NCBI RefSeq assembly: GCF_021206925.1
Contig: NZ_JAJPRF010000005.1
Coordinates: 124,001-188,000 of the forward strand
Reading direction: 5' to 3'
DNA length: 64,000 bases
From: Rhodoflexus caldus
GTDB taxonomy: Bacteria > Bacteroidota > Bacteroidia > Cytophagales > Thermoflexibacteraceae
Shown here: one piece after another, positions 34,696 through 41,902 of the stretch
Position numbering within the stretch: position 1 is the first letter of the stretch
How the letters are laid out: every line of letters starts with the position of its first letter
The notes under the pieces: model-generated
Seen by the model: only the letters and a program-made list of their open reading frames with translations
Databases searched by the model: none
What the model was told of the DNA's origin: nothing
Program-made: the position numbers and the translations under genes

Positions 34696-35436
34696 TCAAT
34701 ACTGCACCTGAATTTCGCCTAAAAAGAAATTGCCGCGTACCTGTACAATACAAGGCGATTCGTTAGAAAGAGGCGCAGGTTTTCCCGTGAGCCTGTCTAA
34801 CCAACTGCGGCGTTTATCCTTCACCTGAAACTCGCTCAACACAAGTTGAACAGCCCTTTGGATGGTGGGGACAGGCGGTAATAATATTTTCACGGCACTC
34901 AGCCCGCCCGTAATGACAATATCTAAGTGTTTACCTGCTATTGCTTCGTTGCGAAGGTCTATTGTCGTTTCGCTGAAATAGCTTTCAATGTGTATTCTGA
35001 ATTGATTGCCAACGACTTGTGCAGTACGGAAATCAATTTTCTGCGTACCGAAAAGGGCGGTGCATTTCACGGGGCGCTCGTCCAGCACCGCTATTTCCTG
35101 CTTGTCATTGTTGAAAATGGTTTGCAGCATGCCGTTAGGCATCTGTGAGGAATTGGCAGGATAATCATAGGGCGTTTCCTGCACAAACTGCGGTTGCTGC
35201 TGTGCGGGCGGAAAAATTTTATGCCGAATAGCCTTCGGAAAATCGGAAAGCACAGGCTCTAAATCCTCAATACATTCGGCTTTCATGGCCTCCTGTAAAC
35301 GCCTTTCGTATTCTCGCTCATCCAGATTTTGTTCGGCAAAGGCAGTTTGCAGTGCCTGAATGACTTCTTCCATTTTTTTGGGAAGCCCGTAAATGGTTTT
35401 AGTGGCTGTCGGCGTGTGTGAAGCAGGTCGGCTCAT
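34696..35436 (-). CDS. DUF1707/LiaF-like cytoplasmic protein
   Basis: Encodes 246 residues from ATG 35436. The N-terminal ~80 residues look like the DUF1707/SHOCT-type helical hairpin (LDEREYERRLQEAMKAECIEDLEPVLSDF). The C-terminal half (KCTALFGTQKIDFRTAQV, ESYFSETTIDLRNEAI, LDIVITGGLSAVKILLPP, FFLGEIQVQY) has the short repeated strands of the LiaF/YvqF C-terminal beta-helix, in which ~12-residue turns stack. No TM, unlike LiaF. Possibly a sensor of envelope stress; this is family inference and weak. It is the first gene of a minus-strand group with pgi, but a 62-bp gap separates them. Confidence 0.7.
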   Translation of the reverse strand: MSRPASHTPTATKTIYGLPKKMEEVIQALQTAFAEQNLDEREYERRLQEAMKAECIEDLEPVLSDFPKAIRHKIFPPAQQQPQFVQETPYDYPANSSQMPNGMLQTIFNNDKQEIAVLDERPVKCTALFGTQKIDFRTAQVVGNQFRIHIESYFSETTIDLRNEAIAGKHLDIVITGGLSAVKILLPPVPTIQRAVQLVLSEFQVKDKRRSWLDRLTGKPAPLSNESPCIVQVRGNFFLGEIQVQY

Positions 35437-35506
35437 TTGACATGATGGTAACGGATTAAACAATCATACGCCAAAGCTGCCTTTTGGGTTTTGCTGCGCA
35501 AGATGC

Positions 35507-35540
35507 AAAAAAAGTAAGGGCGAATTTTTCCGCCCTTACT
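35507..35540 (-). terminator. Hairpin with T-run on the minus strand
   Basis: Arms AGTAAGGGCG (35513-35522) and CGCCCTTACT (35531-35540), perfect 10 bp, loop 8 nt; on the minus strand followed by a T-run. It sits about 75 bp upstream of the minus-strand gene starting at 35436, so it could block incoming antisense transcription or act as an attenuator for that gene. Confidence 0.6.
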
Positions 35541-35562
35541 ATCTGTACCAAGCAAGAACGAC

Positions 35563-35661
35563 ATACAAAAGCGCAAGAGGTTTGCAAAATGCTCGTGTAA
35601 ATTACTGAAAAACAAGCATTTAAACCTGACTTTTTTTAGACCTGTCAGGGTTATGTATAAC
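35563..35661. repeat. ~100-bp dispersed repeat, copy B
   Basis: Begins ATACAAAAGCG and ends GTATAAC, as does copy C at 41455-41557; the two agree along the length with scattered substitutions (shared: GGTTTGCAAAA, GTAA-TTA-TGAAAAACAA, TTAAACCTGAC). It includes an inner hairpin AAATGCT...AGCATTT and the AAACCTGAC palindrome (35622-35652) near the right end. Confidence 0.8.
35622..35652. repeat. Dispersed palindrome, copy 2
   Basis: AAACCTGAC, T-run, then CTGTCAGGGTT: imperfect arms. It forms the right end of repeat copy B. Confidence 0.7.
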
Positions 35662-35829
35662 AGCATTGCCCGATAACAATACAGATTTTACATAGCACTA
35701 ACATTTTCCCACAAAAATGTTAGTGCTGCTTTTTAATCTCCGTCAGCATTTTACAACAACTGAAAGAGTGTTTTAGAAAAAAATTGCAGCAAAAGCGGAA
35801 CGTTTTGTCCTGCGGCGGTATTAAACCAT

Positions 35830-36948
35830 ATGAGAACGGAAAAAAACGCATCTTATTTCAATCAGGAAATCGCACAGGCGATTATTGAACAGATTCGCAG
35901 CACACGGTACAGCATTCGGGCGGCTGTTGCATGGATAACCGACCAGCAATTGGTTGCCGCACTATGTGCAAAAGCAGCGGAAGGAGTTGCCGTAGAAGTC
36001 ATTCTTGCCAACGACCGGGAAAAAAATCAGTACGCTGCCGTTTCGCTCAAAAGCCTGATGCAACAAGGTGCAGAGGTGCACATGGTTGGAACGGATTATG
36101 AGGGTGGCAGATTGATGCACCACAAGTTTTGCGTGATAGACCGCCGCAAAGTGCTGACAGGTTCTTACAATTGGACAAACGGGGCACGCAGCAGTTTCAT
36201 GGAAAATCTGGTCGTTATCAACGACGCAGATACGGCAATTGCCTACGAGCAGGAGTTTCTGCGTATCAAAAAGGGCGCAACGGAAAGCTATGCCGCCACT
36301 GACAGACCTTTTGCATGGCTGTACAGCGCTACACCACAAGTTGGGCAAGGGCAGGAAGTTAAAGTAGAGTGGTTGGTAAAAAATGCCGCCCAAGTGCGTT
36401 TGAACGGCAAGGCGGTAAATCCTGAAGATAGCTGCACATTCACCGCCGAATACCGTCGGGAGTTTGTGCTGGAAGCCGTCGGTAACGGTTACACGGTGCG
36501 CAAAACCTTGTCCGTAGAGTTGTTGCCGCCGCCATCGGTCAGCTTTCAGATTGATAAGCAGGCTATTCTGCAAGGCGAGGTTGTGCGCCTCAAATGGGAA
36601 ACCACAGGTGCGGAAAAGGTATGGCTAACGGGCGAATTAGGGCAGGTAATCGCCCTCAATAGCCACGGCGAGATGGAACTTTCCCCTGTCCACGAAACAC
36701 AGTTCACCCTGACAGCCGTCAACAAGGGCGGACAAACGCAAAGCAACCGCATGGTGCGGGTTTTTAAGCGCGTGGAAATCAGCCATATTCAAGTACCGAT
36801 GCCGCAGGTGCATATTCGCACTGATGTGGGATACGATGTCATTCCGCTGCCTTCGCGCTTCAGCCTTGGTGCCAAAGAATTAGCACACATGTGGCGCGTG
36901 CCTTCCATTCGCCGCCTGTCTGCCATGCTCAAATCATTGACAAAATAA
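35830..36948 (+). CDS. Single-HKD phospholipase-D-like nuclease with two Ig-like C-terminal modules
   Basis: Encodes 372 residues. Residues ~1-150 are a PLD domain with one HKD motif: RLMHHKFCVIDRRKVLTGSYNW, with His97, Lys99 and Asp104 in H-x-K-x4-D spacing, then NGARSSFMENLVVINDADTA. One motif per chain implies a dimer, as in Nuc/Zucchini-type nucleases. AAVAWITDQQLVAAL and EGVAVEVILANDREKN are the usual flanking blocks. Residues ~160-235 and ~235-315 are two similar beta modules (GQGQEVKVEWLVKNAAQVRLNG and ILQGEVVRLKWETTGAEKVWLTG), Ig-like. No signal peptide, so cytoplasmic. It could cut DNA or RNA, or act on lipid. It heads a plus-strand run with a DUF4407 membrane protein 35 bp downstream. 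Confidence 0.88.
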   Translation: MRTEKNASYFNQEIAQAIIEQIRSTRYSIRAAVAWITDQQLVAALCAKAAEGVAVEVILANDREKNQYAAVSLKSLMQQGAEVHMVGTDYEGGRLMHHKFCVIDRRKVLTGSYNWTNGARSSFMENLVVINDADTAIAYEQEFLRIKKGATESYAATDRPFAWLYSATPQVGQGQEVKVEWLVKNAAQVRLNGKAVNPEDSCTFTAEYRREFVLEAVGNGYTVRKTLSVELLPPPSVSFQIDKQAILQGEVVRLKWETTGAEKVWLTGELGQVIALNSHGEMELSPVHETQFTLTAVNKGGQTQSNRMVRVFKRVEISHIQVPMPQVHIRTDVGYDVIPLPSRFSLGAKELAHMWRVPSIRRLSAMLKSLTK

Positions 36949-36983
36949 TCAGAACATAACCCAAATCTAATATCCCCAAAGCC

Positions 36984-38141
36984 ATGAAAAAGTTTCTTTT
37001 ATTTGCCTCAGGTGCTAACCTTGAAATATTAAACCGTCCCGAATGCCGCAGCGATGAAGCGCGTTTTGTAGGTATTGGCGGTGCGGTAGTAGCCACTGCC
37101 TTCTTAGGTTGGCTATCGTCTGCCTATGCGCTGTACAGCATTTTTGAGTCTTACCCCATAGCCATTGCCGTAGGATTTGTGTGGGGTTGTGTGGTTTTCA
37201 ACTTAGACCGCTTTATTGTTTCGGTCATGCGCAAGCGGACGTTTCGTCCTGCCAATGACAGCAGCGCGGCATTAGTTCGGATAGTGCTTGCACTTTTTTT
37301 GGGTTATGTGATTTCTTATCCGTTGAAACTCAAAGTGTTTGAGTCGGAAGTGGCTGCCGAAATGCAGGTAATGGCACAGGAGAAACAGGAAGGCTTCAAA
37401 GGTGCCATCACGGCAAAATACAGAGAGGAACTCAACAGACTGCAAGCCGAAAACGAAAAACAACAGGCTGAAATTGAGCAAGCCGAAGCCAACTACAAAG
37501 AACTGACCCGTATTTATCTGGCAGAAGCCGACGGCAGCGGGGGAACGGGGCGCTACGGTTGCGGACCGGTCTGCCGCGCCAAAAGAGCTGCCGCCGATGC
37601 GGCAGGTGCAGCGTTGCAAAAACTGCGTGCCCAAAATGACCCGAACATTGCTCGGAATCGCGCCCGTATCAATGAAATTATGGCACAGATAGAAAGAGAG
37701 GCAGAAACTTGGGGCAACGGCAACGGCATGGGATACAACGGACTGCTGGCACGCATAGAGGCAATGGAACGTCTTAAACAAAAGGAATCGGCTATCTGGT
37801 GGGCTTCGTGGCTGCTCGTAGCTCTGCTGATGACCATTGAAATCGCCCCCATTCTGATTAAAATGTTTTCGGCAGCCTGTTCTTACGATTTCCTGCTGGA
37901 AATGCACGAAAATCGCCTGTACGACCGTGTTAAATTAGCTATTGACCGTATGTACAACAACTGCCAACGTGAATACCAAATTTTGGTAACAGCCAATCAG
38001 AATATGGTAGAAACCGAACGTAAAGCAAATGAACAATTGAGCAGGATGATTGCGCAAACACAGTTGGAACTTGCACAGGAGCAGTTGCAGGAGTTTAAGC
38101 AAAGCGCTGCTGCTAAGATGATTAGTAACGTAAGGACGTAA
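36984..38141 (+). CDS. DUF4407 family membrane protein
   Basis: Encodes 385 residues. Helices at ~29-50 (VGIGGAVVATAFLGWLSSAYAL), ~58-78 (YPIAIAVGFVWGCVVFNLD), ~95-112 (LVRIVLALFLGYVISYPL) and ~272-293 (WWASWLLVALLMTIEIAPILI) match DUF4407, with the signature VFNLDRFIVSVMRK. Between TM3 and TM4 lies a long coiled coil (AKYREELNRLQAENEKQQAEIEQ ...) and a Gly/Cys patch (GGTGRYGCGPVCRAKRAAAD). A C-terminal coiled coil (~310-380) follows TM4. Function unknown for the family. It starts 35 bp after the PLD gene and could be its membrane partner. Confidence 0.88.
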   Translation: MKKFLLFASGANLEILNRPECRSDEARFVGIGGAVVATAFLGWLSSAYALYSIFESYPIAIAVGFVWGCVVFNLDRFIVSVMRKRTFRPANDSSAALVRIVLALFLGYVISYPLKLKVFESEVAAEMQVMAQEKQEGFKGAITAKYREELNRLQAENEKQQAEIEQAEANYKELTRIYLAEADGSGGTGRYGCGPVCRAKRAAADAAGAALQKLRAQNDPNIARNRARINEIMAQIEREAETWGNGNGMGYNGLLARIEAMERLKQKESAIWWASWLLVALLMTIEIAPILIKMFSAACSYDFLLEMHENRLYDRVKLAIDRMYNNCQREYQILVTANQNMVETERKANEQLSRMIAQTQLELAQEQLQEFKQSAAAKMISNVRT

Positions 38142-38277
38142 TTTTTTTCAATCAAACAGGGAACGTTTGCCGAACGGCGGTATTAAACCACAGGACACCA
38201 ACGCCGAAAGTCCCTCAAAACAGGCAGCGGAAGCCGAAAAGCTGATAGAGTAGGCAGTTTTACAAAAGCCAATCAAA

Positions 38278-38787
38278 ATGTATCAAACACTGAAAATCAA
38301 GTTTTTAATTATAGTCTTGCTATTTGCCGTACAGTCGGTTGCAACCGCGCAGCAAAGTATTACAGTAGTCAAATTGAGTAACGGCGGCAGATATTTGGAA
38401 ACGAAAAAAGGATGGAGCATTACAGAGGCGTATTATGTCGGACCTTCGGGCACAAATGTACTGATACAAAGCATCAAAAAAGCTATTGAGTGGCATGATT
38501 TGAATCGTTCGCACCGGATGTCGTTTACCAAAGAAGTGAACCGTTTCAAAGTGCAAGATAAGTTCTCTTATGAGTTTCACGGGTATATAAGTCAGTTTGC
38601 CAATACGGCAAAGGTTATTTTTAAAGGTTATGCCGACGGCAGCAGCGATTGTATGATTGTGATTGACCAACACGGACATGAAGAAAATTTTATTACAATG
38701 TCCGGACGCAGCAATATGGAAGATTTTCTTAACATCCTGCAAGGCAAATCCGCCCGCCCCGAGATTGACAATATTTTCAGAAATTAG
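38278..38787 (+). CDS. Small secreted protein of unknown function
   Basis: Encodes 169 residues. Signal peptide MYQTLKIKFLIIVLLFAVQSVATAQQ (~25). The mature part is mixed alpha/beta (SITVVKLSNGGRYLETKKGWSITEAYYVGPSG, YEFHGYISQFANTAKVIFKGYAD, DCMIVIDQHGHEENFITMSG). No recognisable family. Lies 21 bp upstream of the caspase-like gene and so is probably cotranscribed with it. A 136-bp stretch before it contains a coding-like remnant (see findings). Confidence 0.7.
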   Translation: MYQTLKIKFLIIVLLFAVQSVATAQQSITVVKLSNGGRYLETKKGWSITEAYYVGPSGTNVLIQSIKKAIEWHDLNRSHRMSFTKEVNRFKVQDKFSYEFHGYISQFANTAKVIFKGYADGSSDCMIVIDQHGHEENFITMSGRSNMEDFLNILQGKSARPEIDNIFRN

Positions 38788-38808
38788 CGTTTAGAATGTA
38801 ACCTGCTC

Positions 38809-41019
38809 ATGATGACGGTTCGTATCCTTTGCCTGCTTGCCCTTTTCGGGATTGTTTTTGTCGGCGCGGCGCAAAAACCTCGCCGCCATGCGCTCATCAT
38901 CGGCATTGACAAGTACAGACCCGAAGACAAGCAATTAGCCGCAAGCGGGCGGGGCTTCGGCGATTTGGACGGGGCGGTAAACGATGCCTTAGCGTTTCAG
39001 ATGTTGCTCAAAGCCCGCTACGGTTTCCGCACCGCCGATATGCAAATCTTGCTCAACGGCGAGGCAACCGCCGAACGCATCCTCAAAGAGTTGCAGGCAG
39101 TTTTGCAGCGCGCCAAAGCGGGCGACCAAGTTATCATTTACTATGCGGGGCACGGTTCGCAGGTGAGCAATCCGCTTTCGCCCGAGCCTGACAAAATGGA
39201 CGAAACCATTGTGCCTGCCGATGCTTGGCGCGGCAACTTAGACGGCAAACTCTACGACATCCGCGACAAGGAAATTGCCCGCATGGTGTATCCCGCCGCA
39301 CAAGCGGGCGTACAGGTTACCGTTATTTTTGACAGTTGCCACAGCGGTTCGGTAACACGCGCCGCAGGGGGCAGCGTGGGCAAAATTCGCAAAGCAGCAC
39401 CTTCGGGCGTGGTGTTGGAAGATGCCTCAGAGTCGCCGCCATTGGAAGCTGCGGGCGTGTTGGTACTCACCGCCGCACAGGATTTTCAGCCTGCACAAGA
39501 GTACTACGATGCCAAAGGCAACCCGCACGGGGCATTCACTTACGCGCTCATGCAAGCCATGCGCGAATCGGGCAGGCGCGAATCGGTACGGGAACTTTTC
39601 CTGCGCACCCGTGCCCGCCTGAAAGCCCTTGGTCTGAAACAAGAACCCGTGCTGCTGGGCAACGAACAGCGCCGCCGACAGCCGCTCATCGCCCCGCAGG
39701 CGACCGAAGGTACGGATGAAGAATCGCCGATTCTGGTAACCGTTGCCGCCAAAACCGATAAGGGCATTGTCATTGAGGGCGGTCCGGTGCTGGGTATTTA
39801 CGAAAACACATTGCTCAAACCCTTTGGCAAACAGCCGTTGAGCCTGTCGGCAGAGCCGCGTTTGCGCGTCAAACAGTTGTTGGGGGGCAATCGCGCGCTT
39901 TGCGAGTTGGAACAAGGCGATGCGCGCCGCATTCAAATCGGCGATGCGTGGGAGGCGGTCAGCCGCACAGTGCCCGAGCGCAGCCGTTTGCGCCTCTGCT
40001 TACCCCTGATTGCCCGAGATGCCGAGCAATTGGCAAAAGAGGCAGCCGACTTTTCCCGACGGGCTGCCCTGTACAACATCCAATTTTCGGAAAGCAGCCA
40101 AGCGCCTTTTGCCGTGCTGTATCGCAACCAAACGTGGCAGTTGCAGGATGCGGCGGGCAACGTGCTTGCGCAAGAGGCAGCCTTAGACCGCCTTACTTTG
40201 GAAGGGGCAGCAGGCAGTGCTGTTTATTGGCTCTTGCCCCTGCCGCAAACCGCAGCGGAAAAGCTGCAAAAAGATGTCAATCAACACGTCATACGATTTG
40301 CCGATGAGCAAACGGCTGACTATGTGTTGGGGGGATTCTATCACAACGGCGAACTTCGCTACGGTTGGTTGCGCCAAGCCGCAGGGGCAGACACAAGCCC
40401 CATGCCGAAGACCTCCGCCCTGATAGGATTGCAAGAAGCCAATTTCAACAAAACGCTGGGCGATTATTTGGTTCAGTTGGCGCGCATCAAAAACCTGTTG
40501 ACCATAGAAAACCCGCCGGAAGATCATCCGTTCCCTTATCGGTTGGTATTGGTTAATGCCCAAACGGGGCAAATCCACCGAAGCGATACGTTGCGTACAG
40601 GGCAAACCTTTGGGCTGCGGCTGCAATTGGATACGGTTGCGGCTGCTTCGTGGAGCGGCAGGCGGTCGTGGGTGTATGTGTTTGTCTTGGACAGCGAAGG
40701 CAACACATCGCTGCTGTATCCGCGCAGCGGCAATGTGGAAAACTTTCTGCCTGCTGCGGACGAACACCCCGAAAGCATTGCTTTGGGTTCGGAGCGGCTG
40801 TTGCGCATCACGCCGCCCTTCGGTGCGGATACTTACATCACCCTGCTGACGCACGAACCGCTGCCCGACCCGTTTTTGCTACAACAAAAAGGCGTACAGA
40901 CACGCGCCGCCGAGCATCCGCTGTCAGATTTGCTGCTGGGCAGTTCCGAAACGCGGTCAGCATCTCTGACTGGCAGTTGGCAAATCCGGCGGCAGGTGTT
41001 TGTAAGTATGGGGCAGTAG
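38809..41019 (+). CDS. Exported caspase-family (C14) protease with C-terminal DUF4384-like region
   Basis: Encodes 736 residues. A signal peptide ends at VFVGAAQ (~22). The caspase p20-like domain starts RHALIIGIDKYRPED, with catalytic His115 in IIYYAGHGSQVS and Cys177 in VTVIFDSCHSGSVTR; the Asp of DLDGAVNDALAF follows the metacaspase pattern. GAFTYALMQAMRESG and PVLLGNEQRRRQPL close the domain (~285). Residues ~290-560 are an unassigned linker. The C-terminal ~180 residues (PYRLVLVNAQTGQIHRSD, SWVYVFVLDSEGNTSLLYPR, NFLPAADEHPESIALGSERLL, TYITLLTHEPLPDP) resemble the DUF4384 domain often fused to bacterial caspases. Being exported, it should act in the periplasm or outside. Two tandem ATG codons start it. 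Confidence 0.92.
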   Translation: MMTVRILCLLALFGIVFVGAAQKPRRHALIIGIDKYRPEDKQLAASGRGFGDLDGAVNDALAFQMLLKARYGFRTADMQILLNGEATAERILKELQAVLQRAKAGDQVIIYYAGHGSQVSNPLSPEPDKMDETIVPADAWRGNLDGKLYDIRDKEIARMVYPAAQAGVQVTVIFDSCHSGSVTRAAGGSVGKIRKAAPSGVVLEDASESPPLEAAGVLVLTAAQDFQPAQEYYDAKGNPHGAFTYALMQAMRESGRRESVRELFLRTRARLKALGLKQEPVLLGNEQRRRQPLIAPQATEGTDEESPILVTVAAKTDKGIVIEGGPVLGIYENTLLKPFGKQPLSLSAEPRLRVKQLLGGNRALCELEQGDARRIQIGDAWEAVSRTVPERSRLRLCLPLIARDAEQLAKEAADFSRRAALYNIQFSESSQAPFAVLYRNQTWQLQDAAGNVLAQEAALDRLTLEGAAGSAVYWLLPLPQTAAEKLQKDVNQHVIRFADEQTADYVLGGFYHNGELRYGWLRQAAGADTSPMPKTSALIGLQEANFNKTLGDYLVQLARIKNLLTIENPPEDHPFPYRLVLVNAQTGQIHRSDTLRTGQTFGLRLQLDTVAAASWSGRRSWVYVFVLDSEGNTSLLYPRSGNVENFLPAADEHPESIALGSERLLRITPPFGADTYITLLTHEPLPDPFLLQQKGVQTRAAEHPLSDLLLGSSETRSASLTGSWQIRRQVFVSMGQ

Positions 41020-41079
41020 TGTGTGTAAAATGAATTACGTCAGGGTTAAAGGACGCAGCGCACTGCATCCTCGATGTTT

Positions 41080-41280
41080 CTATCCCTTCCGCTGCCTTGC
41101 CTTGGCGATGGTCATTTTCAGGTAGCGTTCCGCATCGCGGCGGGCGGTGGCTTTTTCCGATTTGCGTTGCAGGACGGCAAGAATCTGCTCATCGGTTCTG
41201 CCCTGTTCAATCAGAAAACAAGCCAAAGCAAAGTCATATGTGCTGCGGTCGCGACTTTGCCGCTTGCCACCGTCAGTAAA
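41080..41280 (-). pseudogene. C-terminal fragment of a primase/replication-like protein
   Basis: In the minus frame: RQSRDRSTYDFALACFLIEQG, RTDEQILAVLQRKSEKATARRD, AERYLKMTIAKARQRKG, stop. The 'DFALACxLIxxG...EQIxxVL...YLxxTIxKA' pattern resembles the C-terminal helical tail of plasmid/phage primase-helicase proteins, from memory. It has no plausible start of its own and directly abuts the end of the DUF5615 remnant. A truncated remnant of a mobile element is the simplest reading. Confidence 0.45.
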
Positions 41281-41454
41281 TTTCCAATATACCCAATTCC
41301 TCATCTGCCATGAAAGCCGCAATGACTGCTTGTTTTTCTATCAGCATTCGGCAGAGGAAGGCTGTACTTTGATTGCCGGTGCGCAGCAGCAATACCTTAC
41401 CTTGGGCGGATAGCCGTATAGAACGACAAAGTCCTGAAAATCCGCATCATTGGT

Positions 41455-41557
41455 ATACAAAAGCGTAAGTGGTTTGCAAAAATGCTTTTTGTAAGTTATT
41501 GAAAAACAACTACTTAAACCTGACAGGTTTTGAAAACCTTTCAGGTTTGAGTATAAC
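41455..41557. repeat. ~100-bp dispersed repeat, copy C, inserted in a toxin gene
   Basis: ATACAAAAGCG...GTATAAC, 103 bp, homologous to copy B (35563-35661). Includes the palindrome AAACCTGACAGGTTT / AAACCTTTCAGGTTT (41516-41548). The host gene flanks are interrupted exactly at the ends, and the short sequence TATA occurs at both borders, perhaps from a target duplication. Confidence 0.8.
41516..41548. repeat. Dispersed palindrome, copy 3
   Basis: AAACCTGACAGGTTT pairs with AAACCTTTCAGGTTT across a 3-nt loop with one mismatch region. It forms the right end of repeat copy C, which shows that the palindrome is part of a larger mobile unit at least in copies B and C. Confidence 0.8.
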
Positions 41558-41768
41558 AATTGTGAATGCGCCTTTCTTTGCCCATTGCCAAATAGCCAAG
41601 TCTGCGGCACTGTTGCCTAATCCGATGCCGCTCACATGCTTCACCTCTGCATAATGCGCAACTGTCCTCTGGGCCAGAATGTTTTTCAAAGCCAAAGCTT
41701 GCCCGCTCCGGCTTGTTGGGAAAGGCATCAGGCAATAGTAAAAAGCGTATAAAGGCGTGTATAATTAT

Positions 41769-41809
41769 TTGAGGTTTGCTTGTAAATTACTGATTATCAA
41801 ATATTTAAT
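41769..41809. repeat. Decayed third relative of the dispersed repeat
   Basis: Shares GAGGTTTGC, TTGTAAATTACTGA and ATCAAATATTTAA with the left two-thirds of copy B in the same order, after a 9-nt deletion. It lacks the palindromic end. Lies 94 bp before the comEC stop. Confidence 0.5.
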
Positions 41810-41902
41810 TGTTAATTTTGATCAATTGAGTTACTCAATAAAATATTTCGTAATTTTGATAAAAAAATCAGTAAAACTACATCATACAGAAAAGTTGCGT
41901 GA

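Larger units (their letters stand above)
35437..35829. other. 393-bp intergenic region with hairpin and dispersed repeat
   Basis: Divergent gap between the DUF1707-like gene and the PLD gene. It holds a strong hairpin at 35507-35540, dispersed-repeat copy B (35563-35661) and a short motif GGCGGTATTAAACCA (35814-35828) that recurs at 38176-38190. No gene. Confidence 0.8.
41272..41740 (-). pseudogene. DUF5615 PIN-like toxin gene, split by a repeat insertion and frameshifted
   Basis: Reading minus-strand from ~41740: GQALALKNILAQRTVAHYAEVKHV, GIGLGNSAADLAIWQWAKKGAFTIVI (41728-41558), then repeat copy C, then LLYTNDADFQDFVVLYGYPPKV (to 41401), a frame change, then LLLRTGNQSTAFLCRMLIEKQ, AVIAAFMADEELGILEIY and TGA at 41272. 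These three pieces together are the PIN-like DUF5615 toxin family. The break points are an inserted ~103-bp element and, after PPKV, a tandem AGGTA-AGGTA that adds 5 nt. No antitoxin (DUF433-type) is visible nearby. Confidence 0.75.
41020..41902. other. Gene graveyard with repeats
   Basis: 883 bp between the caspase and comEC genes. Holds a C-terminal gene fragment (41080-41280), a split and frameshifted DUF5615 toxin gene (41272-41740), repeat copy C inside that gene (41455-41557), and a decayed third repeat relative (41769-41809). Nothing here looks functional. Confidence 0.75.

Noticed and set aside
20352-38340. Same first six residues MYQTLK in the lipoprotein at 21002 and the secreted protein at 38278
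   Set aside because: Identity stops after a few codons and the mature proteins are unrelated; taken as coincidence in signal peptides.
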